Positions 8,956 to 17,616 are shown, counted from the first letter of the stretch. The stretch: DNA of 64,000 nt from Thermovorax subterraneus (GCA_021608145.1 JAKIHM010000002.1:62001-126000); one strand, 5' to 3'. Translations and numbers: made by a program. The notes: a model not told the origin generated them from the letters alone.

Positions 8956-9645
8956 CTAGATTCTCGGTCCGAAAATACCGCTCCCTATTCTTATCATGTT
9001 TGCCCCCTCTTCTATGGCCACATGAAAATCATGGGTCATACCCATCGATAAAATTTCCATTTCTACATTTTTTAGGCGTAAATTTTTCAATTCCAAAAAT
9101 AATTCCCGCATTTTTCTGAAAAACGGCCTTACGTCCTCAGGGTCCTCTTTAAAAGGTGCTATGGCCATCAAACCTTTTACCCTGATGTTCTCTAGCTCTG
9201 ATATCTTCTTTATCAACTCCGGCGTTTCCTCGTATTCCGCTCCAAATTTGGTTTCCTCTTTGCCGATGTTTACCTGAACCAGCACATCCATGACCTTCCC
9301 GAACTTACCCGCCCTTTTATCGATCTCAACTGCAAGTTCGTAGCTGTCCACCGACTGAATCATGGAGAAAAGTCTTACCGCATACTTAACTTTATTTTTT
9401 TGCAAATGCCCTATCATATGCCAGCTGACGTCGCCTTTTACCAGTTCTATTTTCCGTTGAGCTTCCTGCACGCGGTTTTCCCCTAAAATTGTAAGTCCAC
9501 AATCGACAGCCACCTGGATTGTTTCAGGCATAACTGTCTTAGTCACAGCAACAATTTTTATATCTTCCTCCCGTCGGCCCGATTTTTCAGCCGCCTCCTT
9601 AACCCTCAACCTCAACGTTTCTATGTTTTTCCTAATAAATTCCAT
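8956..9645 (-). CDS. YggS/YlmE family PLP-binding protein
   Basis: PLP homeostasis protein of the alanine-racemase-like TIM-barrel family, without known catalytic turnover. The PLP lysine is in IKIVAVTKT near residue 36; GENRVQEAQ and SMGMTHDF followed by EEGANMIRIGSGIFG are family hallmarks. Length 229. The ATG at 9645 has GAGGGG six nt upstream and overlaps the end of the HlyD-like gene by 25 nt, implying coupling. It heads directly into sepF. Confidence 0.94.
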   Translation of the reverse strand: MEFIRKNIETLRLRVKEAAEKSGRREEDIKIVAVTKTVMPETIQVAVDCGLTILGENRVQEAQRKIELVKGDVSWHMIGHLQKNKVKYAVRLFSMIQSVDSYELAVEIDKRAGKFGKVMDVLVQVNIGKEETKFGAEYEETPELIKKISELENIRVKGLMAIAPFKEDPEDVRPFFRKMRELFLELKNLRLKNVEMEILSMGMTHDFHVAIEEGANMIRIGSGIFGPRI

Positions 9646-10703
9646 ATCAATCCCCTCTTTACTATAACCCTATCTCCAAGTTTTACGCCTTCCACTATTG
9701 CAATCTTATCATCGCGCGCCACTACCTTTACTGGTTTAAAAATCAGCCTCCCATCAAAAAACAAAAGTACACCTTCCTGCCCATTATCATTTATTATAGC
9801 TGAAACTGGAACGCCGATGCCTTTATAAGTCCGCGCCACGATTTCAACCGGGACTTTTCTCTCATCGAGAAGTTCAAACGGCACTTCCTTGGCGGAAAAT
9901 ACGGCTGTCTTTCCACTTTCGCAAAGTTCTTTTAGTTCCGCCTTGACCTCGAGGCCAAACTGAGGAAATTTCAGGGTATATTTCCAGCCCAACTTTAAAC
10001 TTTCGCCGTTCCATTGAGTTACGATGTTCAGCGACAAATTATCGACAATTTTGAGCACCGCCTGATTTACCTTTACTATTTCTGGAAATATCCGATTTTC
10101 CCCGTTGTCCTTTATATCTTCTATGTCCTCATAATCCAGGCAGCTTATCTTATCCGGTACCAAAAGGTTTTCGTAACCGTCTATGTTGAAACTTACCATT
10201 CCCGCCATCGGCGAAAAAACCGTGGATTCAATTTCCTGCAGTTTCTTTTCCTGAAGTTCTATGCTTTTTTCTATCACCTCTACGGCCGCTTCGCTTTGCA
10301 ACCTAGAATCTTTTTCAAGCGGCCAGGCCTTTTTCACATTTTCCAATTTCATTCTAAGTTCATCCATCTCTTTTTCGAGCACCTGCTTTTTATCTACATC
10401 GGCGACCACTTTAAAAAGTGGGGCATTCACCCTCACTCTCTGTCCCGCTTTGACCAGAAGCTCCAGCTTGCCTTCGGCCGGCGCGTTTATCACCCTTTCG
10501 TTTTTAACAATAACAGCTTCACTGGAAATAATTTCTTTCACAGTGCTTTCCTTGGCTATATATATGTCATCACGGGCATACCCTAAAATACATAAAACTG
10601 CAAGGCACAAGAACAACACCTTCAGCGGTAAAGAAATCTGGCGCTTTTTTCGAATTTTCCTCGACCTCAAGTCCACGACTTTCGAATAGGTCTTCCTCTT
10701 CAT
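9621..10703 (-). CDS. HlyD-family membrane-fusion-like protein
   Basis: About 360 residues. A basic cytoplasmic N-terminus (to about residue 28) is followed by one transmembrane helix (PLKVLFLCLAVLCILGY), a lipoyl/barrel-sandwich segment (AEGKLELLVKAGQRVRV), a helical hairpin (about 115-165), the second lipoyl half (SPMAGMVSFNIDG), and beta-barrel segments. This is the HlyD adaptor plan, but no ABC transporter or outer channel is nearby. It heads the ylmE-sepF-yggT-divIVA block, so it may relate to division or envelope assembly. ATG at 10703 with AAAGG eight nt upstream is preferred to the GTG at 10712. Confidence 0.85.
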   Translation of the reverse strand: MKRKTYSKVVDLRSRKIRKKRQISLPLKVLFLCLAVLCILGYARDDIYIAKESTVKEIISSEAVIVKNERVINAPAEGKLELLVKAGQRVRVNAPLFKVVADVDKKQVLEKEMDELRMKLENVKKAWPLEKDSRLQSEAAVEVIEKSIELQEKKLQEIESTVFSPMAGMVSFNIDGYENLLVPDKISCLDYEDIEDIKDNGENRIFPEIVKVNQAVLKIVDNLSLNIVTQWNGESLKLGWKYTLKFPQFGLEVKAELKELCESGKTAVFSAKEVPFELLDERKVPVEIVARTYKGIGVPVSAIINDNGQEGVLLFFDGRLIFKPVKVVARDDKIAIVEGVKLGDRVIVKRGLIWNLLGKT

Positions 10704-10746
10704 CCTCTTCACCTTTATTTTTTATCTTCTCCATAAAATAGAAGAA

Positions 10747-10777
10747 TCCTTCCATTTTTATAAGAAAAATGGAAGGA
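10747..10777 (-). repeat. 13-bp perfect inverted repeat upstream of the HlyD-like gene
   Basis: Arms 10747-10759 and 10765-10777 pair perfectly around a 5-nt loop. It lies 44 nt before the HlyD-like start on the minus strand. It lacks a strong T-run on the minus strand, so it is not an obvious terminator and may be a leader hairpin or operator. Confidence 0.6.
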
Positions 10778-10861
10778 GAAATCCCTAAACTTCTTTTAAT
10801 GAATAGCCGTTCATATTTTTAGTCTCCATCCGCGATAGACAATAATCGGTATTTCATATAT

Positions 10862-10894
10862 AAAAAAATAACGCAGAGCTTATGCCGCTCCACG
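10862..10894 (-). terminator. terminator of tRNA-Pro(GGG)
   Basis: Minus-strand stem of 8 bp (10894-10887 with 10879-10872, two G-T pairs), 7-nt loop, then TTATTTTTTT. It begins 14 nt past the encoded CCA. Confidence 0.75.
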
Positions 10895-10907
10895 TTTACT
10901 TCCTTAA

Positions 10908-10984
10908 TGGTCTGAGTGGGGGGACTTGAACCCCCGACCTCTAGAACCCCATTCTAGCGCGCTACCAAGCTGCGCCACACCCAG
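10908..10984 (-). tRNA. tRNA-Pro (GGG), CCA encoded
   Basis: Full cloverleaf on the minus strand: acceptor CTGGGTG with CACTCAG (one G-T pair), D-arm GCGC-AGCTTGGTA-GCGC, anticodon stem CTAGA/TCTAG with loop ATGGGGT, so anticodon GGG, T-arm GGGGG-TTCAAGT-CCCCC, discriminator A and an encoded CCA (10910-10908). It reads proline codons CCC and CCU. It has its own promoter and terminator, so it is a single-gene unit between spoIVA and the division block. Confidence 0.96.
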
Positions 10985-11006
10985 ACGCTGTCCGATTTCA
11001 CTTTAT

Positions 11007-11035
11007 ATTATAAAGCATGAGGTAGATATTTTCAA
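11007..11035 (-). promoter_or_regulatory. promoter of tRNA-Pro(GGG)
   Basis: Minus strand TTGAAA (11035-11030), 17-bp spacer, TATAAT (11012-11007), with the tRNA 5' end 22 bp downstream of the -10. The same boxes and spacing occur before the other tRNA-Pro. Confidence 0.85.
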
Positions 11036-11054
11036 CCCCCGCATAGAAAATTTT

Positions 11055-12533
11055 TTAAAGGATTATGCATATAAGGCTTCCGCTCCCCTCGTTTACGATG
11101 CGCTGCAATGTTTCCTGTAATTTGGCCTGGGCCGATTCGGGCATATGAATGAGTTTATTTTGTATGCCTTCCCGCACCAAATCTCGCAATGATTTACCAA
11201 AAATATTTGTCTGCCAAATTTTTGCTGGATCGTTCTCAAATTCGCTCATCAAATAATTGATGAGTTCTTCACTTTGCTTTTCAGTTCCAATAATAGGTGA
11301 GAGCTCTGTTTGAATATCCGCTCTTATCATGTGGATTGAAGGGGCAATGGCCCTTATTCTTACCCCGAATTTGGAACCTTGCCTTATAACTTCAGGTTCT
11401 TCCAACGTCAGCTCATCTAATTGAGGCGGAACTATTCCGTACCCTACCCGTTTTACGTCATCCAATGCTTTTGCTACTTTGTCGTATTCTCTTTTTGCAT
11501 CCACTAAATCTTTCATCAGCGGTATAAGATGGTGTTCTCCTTCTATGGTTAGCCCTGAAATTTCACTTAATACTTTGTAAAATAGTTCTCTTTTCGCTTC
11601 CAGTAATACTTCGGCCATTCCAGTTCCCAAATTCATCTCTTTTATCTTTACTTGCTCAAGAAAATCGCTTTCCTTCAAGGACGAAGCAACTTTATTGATA
11701 TCCCTGACTCTATTTATACCTTTAATTTTTTCTTTTACGGTTTCTTCAAACTTCTTCCTCAGGTAATGTTCCTTTTCCAAAACCTCTATCCATTTCGGTA
11801 AGTGTATGTTAATTTCCACCAGTGGGAACTCCAAGAGGATTTCCTCTAGGAGGCTGAAAATATCCTCCTGATTCATTTCCAGGCAGTTGAGGGGGATTAC
11901 CGGCACGTCGTATTTTGCTTCGAGCATTTCTTTTAGCTCGAGAGTTTTTTTATTAGTCGGTTCGGCAGAATTCAGAACAATTACAAATGGTTTCCCAATT
12001 TCCTTCAGCTCGCTTACCACTCTTTCTTCAGCCTGAACGTAATTTTCCCTAGGGATTTCGGTTATGCTCCCGTCGGTGGTTACAACCACACCTATTGTGG
12101 AGTGTTCCTCAATAACTTTTCGGGTGCCGATTTCCGCAGCTTCCTGAAAAGGTATCTCTTCGTCGAACCACGGCGTGGACACCATCCTCGGACCGTTTTC
12201 ATCCTCGTAGCCAATAGCACCCCTTACGGAATATCCAACATTGTCCACCAGTCGCACCCGAAACTTGATGTTATCTTTAAAAGTTATCTCCACAGCCTGG
12301 CTTGGAATGAATTTAGGCTCTGCTGTGGTTATCATCCTTCCGGCTCCACTTTGGGGCAGCTCATCTTTCGTCCTACTTTTTGAATTAGGGTCCTGGATGT
12401 TAGGAATTACGAGCAACTCCATGAACCTTTTGACGAAAGTAGACTTACCCGCCCGAACAGGTCCTACAACACCTATATAGATATCACCGCCGGTTCTTTC
12501 TGCGATGTCTTTAAATAAGTCAAATCTTTCCAC
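11055..12533 (-). CDS. spoIVA: stage IV sporulation protein A, coat basement ATPase
   Basis: Cytoskeletal ATPase that polymerises on the outer forespore membrane in the mother cell and founds the spore coat. Residues 24-31 GPVRAGKS form the Walker A P-loop; VRLVDNVGYSVRGAIGY follows as the switch/Walker B region. The C-terminus GSGSLICIIL is the conserved membrane-proximal end needed for localisation with SpoVM in B. subtilis. Length 492 is normal. ATG at 12533 has AAGGAGGGG upstream. A sigma-E-like promoter candidate lies about 100 bp upstream. Neighbour gpsA is also next to spoIVA in B. subtilis and many clostridia. Confidence 0.98.
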   Translation of the reverse strand: MERFDLFKDIAERTGGDIYIGVVGPVRAGKSTFVKRFMELLVIPNIQDPNSKSRTKDELPQSGAGRMITTAEPKFIPSQAVEITFKDNIKFRVRLVDNVGYSVRGAIGYEDENGPRMVSTPWFDEEIPFQEAAEIGTRKVIEEHSTIGVVVTTDGSITEIPRENYVQAEERVVSELKEIGKPFVIVLNSAEPTNKKTLELKEMLEAKYDVPVIPLNCLEMNQEDIFSLLEEILLEFPLVEINIHLPKWIEVLEKEHYLRKKFEETVKEKIKGINRVRDINKVASSLKESDFLEQVKIKEMNLGTGMAEVLLEAKRELFYKVLSEISGLTIEGEHHLIPLMKDLVDAKREYDKVAKALDDVKRVGYGIVPPQLDELTLEEPEVIRQGSKFGVRIRAIAPSIHMIRADIQTELSPIIGTEKQSEELINYLMSEFENDPAKIWQTNIFGKSLRDLVREGIQNKLIHMPESAQAKLQETLQRIVNEGSGSLICIIL

Positions 12534-12632
12534 ATTTTCCCCTCCTTGTAAACTTATCTACCCCCTTCCTATTCATAGTTTTAAGTCAGGGTTTTCCTTA
12601 GGAAGGGTAGTTTTTTCGCTTTTTTTCAATAT

Positions 12633-12661
12633 ATATATATGACGCCGTGTCCCGAATATTA
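12633..12661 (-). promoter_or_regulatory. candidate sigma-E promoter of spoIVA
   Basis: Minus strand TAATATT (12661-12655), 13-bp spacer, CATATATAT (12641-12633), close to the B. subtilis sigma-E pattern of an ATATT-type -35 and CATACAAT-type -10. spoIVA is a sigma-E gene in B. subtilis. The AT repeat makes a chance match possible. Confidence 0.45.
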
Positions 12662-12670
12662 CTCCAAAAT

Positions 12671-12697
12671 AAAAAAACGTGGACTTGCCACGTTTTT
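12671..12697 (-). terminator. terminator after gpsA
   Basis: Stem of 10 bp (12673-12682 with 12688-12697), 5-nt loop, T-run on the minus strand. It starts inside the gpsA stop codon and closes the der-gpsA unit before spoIVA. Confidence 0.85.
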
Positions 12698-13721
12698 AAA
12701 GCCATTCCTTATTTATCAATTCTTCCATTTCGTACTTGCCCCTTCTGCCCATGAGTTCCTTGACAGCATCCAGCGGGTCTTTGCCCTCATAAAGCACCTC
12801 GTAGGCCTTTTCAGTTATTGGCATTTCTATTTTGTGCTTTCGAGCCAGGTCATAAGCAGCTTTGGTGGTATATATGCCTTCTATGACCATATTAGTCGAA
12901 CCCACAACCTCTTTTACGGATTTTCCCCGGCCTATTTCTATACCTGCCCTTCGATTACGGCTGAACATGCTATTGCACGTAACTATAACATCGCCGACGC
13001 CAGAGAGCCCAAAAAAAGTGGACGGTTGCCCTCCCATTTTTACACCCAGCCTGATAATCTCCATTATTCCCCTAGTTATCAAAGCCGCTCTTGTGTTGTC
13101 TCCGAAACCCAATCCTTCTGCTATCCCCGCACAAATTGCTATTATGTTCTTCAAAGCACCTCCCATTTCCACTCCAATAATATCCAAATTGGTATAAACC
13201 CTGAAGTAAGAATTCATGAAAAGATCCTGGACTTTTTCAGCCACATCCTTTTTTTCAGCCGCAGCCACCACTGCAGTCGGAAGCCGCCTTGCTACTTCTT
13301 CCGCATGACTGGGACCTGAAATTACGGCAATTTCTACCTCCAAATCCTCGGGTAGTTGTTCTCTTATGACCTGCGACATCCTAAGGAGAGTCCCCACTTC
13401 TATGCCTTTTGCGGCACTTATGACAATACTTTTATTTTCTATGTATTTTCCTGCTGCTCCTGCTATTTCTCGCATAGCCTGGGAGGGAACAGCCATCACC
13501 ACAAATTCGGCCCCTTCAAGGGCTTCCTCTAACTCGCATGTGATTATAATTTCATCCGGAATTCTAACACCAGGCAAATATTCGCTATTTTCGCGAGTGA
13601 TTTTAATCTGTTCGGCAAGCTCCTTCCTTCTTACCCATAATCTTATTTCGGTCCCATTGTCCGCAAGTATTTGGGAAATCGCTGTACCCCAACTCCCTGC
13701 GCCGATAACCGCCGCTTTCAT
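12696..13721 (-). CDS. gpsA: NAD(P)H-dependent glycerol-3-phosphate dehydrogenase
   Basis: Makes sn-glycerol-3-phosphate from dihydroxyacetone phosphate for phospholipid synthesis. Rossmann motif VIGAGSWGTAISQ is at the N-terminus; SAAKGIE, SGPSHAEEVAR and GVEMGGALKNIIAI carry the catalytic lysines and substrate-binding residues. About 341 residues. The frame runs seven codons further up, but AGGGGG sits eight nt before the ATG at 13721, leaving 13 nt after the der stop. plsY, which often lies between der and gpsA in Firmicutes, is absent here. Confidence 0.97.
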   Translation of the reverse strand: MKAAVIGAGSWGTAISQILADNGTEIRLWVRRKELAEQIKITRENSEYLPGVRIPDEIIITCELEEALEGAEFVVMAVPSQAMREIAGAAGKYIENKSIVISAAKGIEVGTLLRMSQVIREQLPEDLEVEIAVISGPSHAEEVARRLPTAVVAAAEKKDVAEKVQDLFMNSYFRVYTNLDIIGVEMGGALKNIIAICAGIAEGLGFGDNTRAALITRGIMEIIRLGVKMGGQPSTFFGLSGVGDVIVTCNSMFSRNRRAGIEIGRGKSVKEVVGSTNMVIEGIYTTKAAYDLARKHKIEMPITEKAYEVLYEGKDPLDAVKELMGRRGKYEMEELINKEWL

Positions 13722-13734
13722 CAAAAATGACCCC

Positions 13735-15054
13735 CTAATCATTTCCTTTTTTGTTCCGGCCTTTTAATACAACTGGAGTCCCTTCAAGACCGTATCTTTC
13801 TCTCAATTTATTTTCGATATACCTAACATAAGAGAAATGTAAAAGCTCCGTATCGTTTACTGTAAGCACAAAAGTTGGCGGTTTGATGCCGGTTTGCTCC
13901 AATGAATATATCCTTAACCTTCGTCCCTTTATAGTTGGCGGAGCAACCATTGATGTAGCATCTTCCAGCAGTTCATTTAACGCAGCTTTATCTATTCTGA
14001 AGGTATACTGGTCCATGACAAATCGTATTAATTCCAAAATTTTGTTAACCCTTTTTTTCGTTCTGGCAGAAACGAATATGACAGGGGCATACTGAATAAA
14101 CGCCAATTCCTCCCGGATATTATCGGTATACCTGTAGATGGTCTTGTCATCTTTTTCTACTAAATCCCATTTATTTACTACTATTATAATGCCCCTTCCA
14201 CTTTCATGGGCTATTCCGGCGATTTTTTTATCCTGCTCGGTAATTTCCTCCGTAGCATCAAGAACAACCAAGGCTATATCAGCTCTTTCTACCGCCTGAA
14301 GTGCCCTTAAGTGACTGTAAAATTCTATATCTTCTTTTATTCTACTTTTTCTCCTAAGACCGGCCGTATCTATCAGTACCATTTGCTGCCCTTCATATTC
14401 AAAAGGTGTATCGATGGCATCCCTAGTTGTACCCGGAACGTCGCTCACTATCACCCTTTCCTCGCCGAGCAGAGCGTTTACTAAAGAGGATTTCCCTACG
14501 TTAGGCCTTCCAATTACAGCTACCTTTATTACGCTTTCATCGTAGTCAGGTTCTTTATTTTTCCCTATAAACTCCACTATCCTATCTAACAAATCCCCTA
14601 CATTAGAACCATGAAGGGCGGAAATAAAAACGGGCTCACCTAACCCTACCCGGTAAAATTCGTAAAGCCCTGTTTTCATGGAGTAATCATCTACTTTATT
14701 TACCACGGCAATTATGGGCTTCCTGCTTTTTCTGAGAATATTCGCTACTTCTTCGTCTGCAGGCAAAAGTCCTTCCCTTGAGTCCATTAAAAAAATAATG
14801 AGATTTGCGCTCTCTATAGCAAATTCCACTTGCCGCCTCACCTGGGTTGCCATCAAATCCGTTCCTTCCGGTTCTATCCCCCCAGTGTCAACGATGGTGA
14901 ATTTCTTCCCCCTCCATTCGACCACCGCGTAAATTCTATCCCGAGTTACCCCAGGTTTGTCATCGACAATAGAAATTCTTTTCCCTACTATTCTATTGAA
15001 CAATGTGGATTTCCCCACATTCGGCCTGCCTACAATCGCTACAGTAAAACTCAT
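13735..15054 (-). CDS. der: ribosome-assembly GTPase Der (EngA)
   Basis: Essential double-GTPase needed for 50S subunit maturation. Two G domains with P-loops GRPNVGKSTL (near residue 8) and GRPNVGKSSL (near residue 181), G3 motifs DTGG and DTAG, G4 NKVD and NKWD, and a C-terminal KH-like domain (about 355-439). The length of 439 is typical. The start overlaps the end of the DUF512 gene by 4 nt, consistent with coupling, and gpsA follows 13 nt later. Confidence 0.98.
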   Translation of the reverse strand: MSFTVAIVGRPNVGKSTLFNRIVGKRISIVDDKPGVTRDRIYAVVEWRGKKFTIVDTGGIEPEGTDLMATQVRRQVEFAIESANLIIFLMDSREGLLPADEEVANILRKSRKPIIAVVNKVDDYSMKTGLYEFYRVGLGEPVFISALHGSNVGDLLDRIVEFIGKNKEPDYDESVIKVAVIGRPNVGKSSLVNALLGEERVIVSDVPGTTRDAIDTPFEYEGQQMVLIDTAGLRRKSRIKEDIEFYSHLRALQAVERADIALVVLDATEEITEQDKKIAGIAHESGRGIIIVVNKWDLVEKDDKTIYRYTDNIREELAFIQYAPVIFVSARTKKRVNKILELIRFVMDQYTFRIDKAALNELLEDATSMVAPPTIKGRRLRIYSLEQTGIKPPTFVLTVNDTELLHFSYVRYIENKLRERYGLEGTPVVLKGRNKKGND

Positions 15055-16385
15055 AACTCTACCCCCAAACTTATTCCCAAAATTTTTTCGAGAAAATCTT
15101 TGCCGTCAATTTTCACCACAGCTACTTTAACGTGCAGGTTTTGTTCCACATCCTGCACAGAAAGTCCGTCCAGGAAAACCTCACCATCTTTTAGCATGAC
15201 TTCAGGCACGAGCAGATGACACAGATGTTCTTCATCAGCCAACCTCTTTTTTAATTGATCTACCAAATCCCTTCCCGTAACCAATCCAGCTACAGTAACT
15301 GACTCTCCGAAAAAGTCATTCCTTATCGGGCAAATTTCAAATTCAAGATTCTCAACCCTTTTTAGAGGCGATAGAACCTTCTCCAGAAAGCGGAAAGCTG
15401 AAACGCCGGTGGCTATCTTAACCCGCCTTTTTTCGGGCAGGGAAGGGGGCACCGCATTCATCAGCTCAGTTAACTGGTCCCTTAGCAGCGAAACCATCCC
15501 GACACCGTTTTCCCATTGAGGAAAATCTTCATAAGCTTCGGAAGGGGGAAATTCTTTTTTTGCTATTTCGTAAAATTCATCGGCTGCAAAGACGAGCCTT
15601 GTACCAAAGCGCTTAAGATTTTCACTCTGCAACTCTTCTATCCTATCAGTAATTTCTTGTGCCTCCATTTGGGTAAAGCGCCTAAGAGGATAAAGTCCCT
15701 TGCGGTATTTAGTTATCCCCACCGGCACTACTGCAATTGATTGTACTGTCGGATAAAGAGAAAAAAGGTCTTCTAAAGTCCTTTCAAGCACATCTTTGTC
15801 ATTTACTCCCGGGCAAAGTACGATCTGGGTATGAAAAAAAACTCCGTTTTCCTTCAAGAATTTTAAGTGATCCATTATCTTCTCTGCAGCTTTATTTCTC
15901 AGCATTGTCTTTCTTACATTGCCGTCGGTAGCGTGGACCGAAATGTAAAGGGGAGATAACCTCATCGAAACAATTCTATCTAAATCTTTATCTTGAAGAT
16001 TTGTAAGTGTTATATAAGTTCCTTCGAGAATCGAAAGCCGGTAATCATCATCCTTAATATATAAAGAAGGCCTCAAACCCTTCGGCATCTGATCGACGAA
16101 ACAGAAAATGCATTTATTTTTACATCGCATAATTCCATCTATAAGGGGATTTTCAAACTCAATTCCTAGATCTTCATCAAAATCCTTTTCGATTGTCAAT
16201 ACCCGCTCCTGTCCATCTTTAGTTTTGACCCGGATATTTAATATTTCATCAGCAATAAGAAACCTATAATCGATTATATCCTTTATCTCCCTACCGTTTA
16301 TCTGTAAAATTTCGTCGCCTTTTTGAAGACCCGCTTTTTGCGCCAAACTTCCTCTTTTTACCTGACTTATTACTGCTTTTTTCAA
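15051..16385 (-). CDS. DUF512 protein: PDZ plus radical SAM-like
   Basis: A 444-residue protein with an N-terminal PDZ-like domain (about 1-65, KAGLQKGDEILQINGREI), then a CxxxCxxC cluster motif (C88, C92, C95 in RCKNKCIFCFVDQMP) and a TIM-barrel-like core, ending in the DUF512 region. The family is widespread in clostridia, usually directly before der as here. The cysteine motif suggests a [4Fe-4S] radical SAM enzyme; the substrate is not known. It may be tied to ribosome or translation biology only by its steady link with der. Confidence 0.92.
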   Translation of the reverse strand: MKKAVISQVKRGSLAQKAGLQKGDEILQINGREIKDIIDYRFLIADEILNIRVKTKDGQERVLTIEKDFDEDLGIEFENPLIDGIMRCKNKCIFCFVDQMPKGLRPSLYIKDDDYRLSILEGTYITLTNLQDKDLDRIVSMRLSPLYISVHATDGNVRKTMLRNKAAEKIMDHLKFLKENGVFFHTQIVLCPGVNDKDVLERTLEDLFSLYPTVQSIAVVPVGITKYRKGLYPLRRFTQMEAQEITDRIEELQSENLKRFGTRLVFAADEFYEIAKKEFPPSEAYEDFPQWENGVGMVSLLRDQLTELMNAVPPSLPEKRRVKIATGVSAFRFLEKVLSPLKRVENLEFEICPIRNDFFGESVTVAGLVTGRDLVDQLKKRLADEEHLCHLLVPEVMLKDGEVFLDGLSVQDVEQNLHVKVAVVKIDGKDFLEKILGISLGVEL

Positions 16386-16475
16386 CTTTGTCTGCCCCTT
16401 TTTTCAAAATGTTATCTGCTTTTATTACCTGCTGTCAATTATATTATCGCGGAATCAGAAGGGCAAGTCAAGGTA

Positions 16476-16937
16476 TTATAATAGACCCAATGACTTTTTC
16501 ACCTCGTTTACCAATTTTACAAACTCAAAATATTTCTCCTGAATTCCTATTACAGTAAGTGGCCTGCCGACTGCTACAAGGCCTATTCTCCGAGAAAGAA
16601 TTCCCCCTATTTTTGTTTTTAAATTCACCAAAGGAATCGTGTCCACAAAGAAAATATATTTTGTCTTTATATTGTTGTATTTTAGAAAACTCAATATGGC
16701 GTTTTTTACAAGCTGCCGCTGGCCAGTCATTCCGATTATGTAAACTTCGGATCCTTTTTCATCTTTCCCCATAAAAAAAGGAGTTCCAATTTCTAAAGAA
16801 TCGGTCTTATCGTAGTGCGGCAGATTTTCAATCTCGTGAAAACCAGGAACCCTGTCTTCAGGAAGCCAGCCAAGATGTATGGCTGCTGCAACCACTGACG
16901 AGTGTGCACTTCCGTAACAACAGTAAAATATTTTCAT
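16476..16937 (-). CDS. DUF3189 family protein, copy 2
   Basis: A 153-residue protein starting MKIFYCCYGSAHSSVVAAAIHLG, with a central GTPFFMGKDEKGSEVYIIGM and a C-terminal conserved IFVDTIPLVNLKTKIGGILSR. It is clearly related along its whole length to the upstream neighbour, so the pair is a tandem duplication. DUF3189 proteins are found mainly in spore formers; function unknown. The small, alpha/beta look with an N-terminal CCYGS-x-H loop could suggest a nucleotide or phosphate binding fold, but this is speculation. Confidence 0.85.
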   Translation of the reverse strand: MKIFYCCYGSAHSSVVAAAIHLGWLPEDRVPGFHEIENLPHYDKTDSLEIGTPFFMGKDEKGSEVYIIGMTGQRQLVKNAILSFLKYNNIKTKYIFFVDTIPLVNLKTKIGGILSRRIGLVAVGRPLTVIGIQEKYFEFVKLVNEVKKSLGLL

Positions 16938-16949
16938 CCCATCACCTTT

Positions 16950-17396
16950 TTAAACCGACTTTTTTATGTTTTCCACCTTTTCTTTTAGTTTTTTAAAACT
17001 CTTTTTGATTCCCATCATAATCAAAAAAGTCCCTATCCGTTTAAGATTCAACTTCTGGAAAATAAAGCATCCTACGGCAAAAAAGATATTTCCGAAGGGC
17101 AGCAAATCAACAAAAATCACTGAGTCTTCTCCCATATTATAAATCCTCGCAATGCCTTTTAGCGCCTTTTCTACAACTCTTCCCGTTTTTTTTGAACTCA
17201 TTATGTAAATTCTGCCCCTAGATTCATCTTCACCAACAAAGTAAAGTTTTCCCCATTGGCATTTGCCTAATTTCCCAAAATATGGCAGGTTTATGATTTT
17301 CCCAAAATCAAATTCATCTATAAGGCCAAGATGCAAGGCGGCAGCCACTGCCGCAAGATAGCTGCCGTAATAACAAGAATATATCACACTTTTCAA
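16950..17396 (-). CDS. DUF3189 family protein, copy 1
   Basis: A 148-residue paralogue of the next gene downstream: MKSVIYSCYYGSYLAAVAAALHLG lines up with the other copy's N-terminus, and IFVDLLPFGNIFFAVGCFIF with its C-terminal motif. The His that follows YGS-x in copy 2 is Leu here (YGSYL against YGSAH), so the two may differ in activity. It lies between the capping-subunit gene and copy 2, with 12-15 nt gaps, in one apparent sporulation-linked operon. Confidence 0.84.
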   Translation of the reverse strand: MKSVIYSCYYGSYLAAVAAALHLGLIDEFDFGKIINLPYFGKLGKCQWGKLYFVGEDESRGRIYIMSSKKTGRVVEKALKGIARIYNMGEDSVIFVDLLPFGNIFFAVGCFIFQKLNLKRIGTFLIMMGIKKSFKKLKEKVENIKKSV

Positions 17397-17411
17397 AGTT
17401 TATTCCTCCAA

Positions 17412-17606
17412 TTAGTGTCGAACTATAACGTAAGTACCGTTTTCCAGGTCATGCACCATGCCTGAAAGTATGCGTGCAAGATTAAGCGCTATTTTTTCCC
17501 TTTCCTCTTCGTCTTTTGCGTAAAAGACAGGCACTCCTGAAGCAGGTTGAGTTCCATCGATCGTCACTATCGCCAGTATAATTTCCGATAAACCTATATT
17601 TTCCAT
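17412..17606 (-). CDS. capping complex subunit for YIEGIA
   Basis: A 64-residue protein, MENIGLSEIILAIVTIDGTQPASGVPVF then FYAKDEEEREKIALNLARIL and a short C-terminal strand. It matches the small family annotated as capping complex subunit for YIEGIA, and lies next to the YIEGIA gene as expected. The ATG at 17606 is seven nt after AGAGG; a TTG three bases earlier is too close. Its ribosome binding site overlaps the stop of the interrupted YIEGIA frame, so the two would normally be translationally coupled, and the internal stop there may lower its expression. Confidence 0.78.
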   Translation of the reverse strand: MENIGLSEIILAIVTIDGTQPASGVPVFYAKDEEEREKIALNLARILSGMVHDLENGTYVIVRH

Positions 17607-17616
17607 CAAACCACCT

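Noticed and set aside
10570-10755. Minus-strand 61-codon acidic frame at the start of the HlyD-like gene
   Set aside because: It overlaps the basic N-terminus of the HlyD-like protein in another frame and looks like a codon shadow.
10926-11120. Plus-strand open frame over tRNA-Pro(GGG) and the spoIVA 3' end
   Set aside because: It runs antisense through a clear tRNA gene and into spoIVA; no coding signs.
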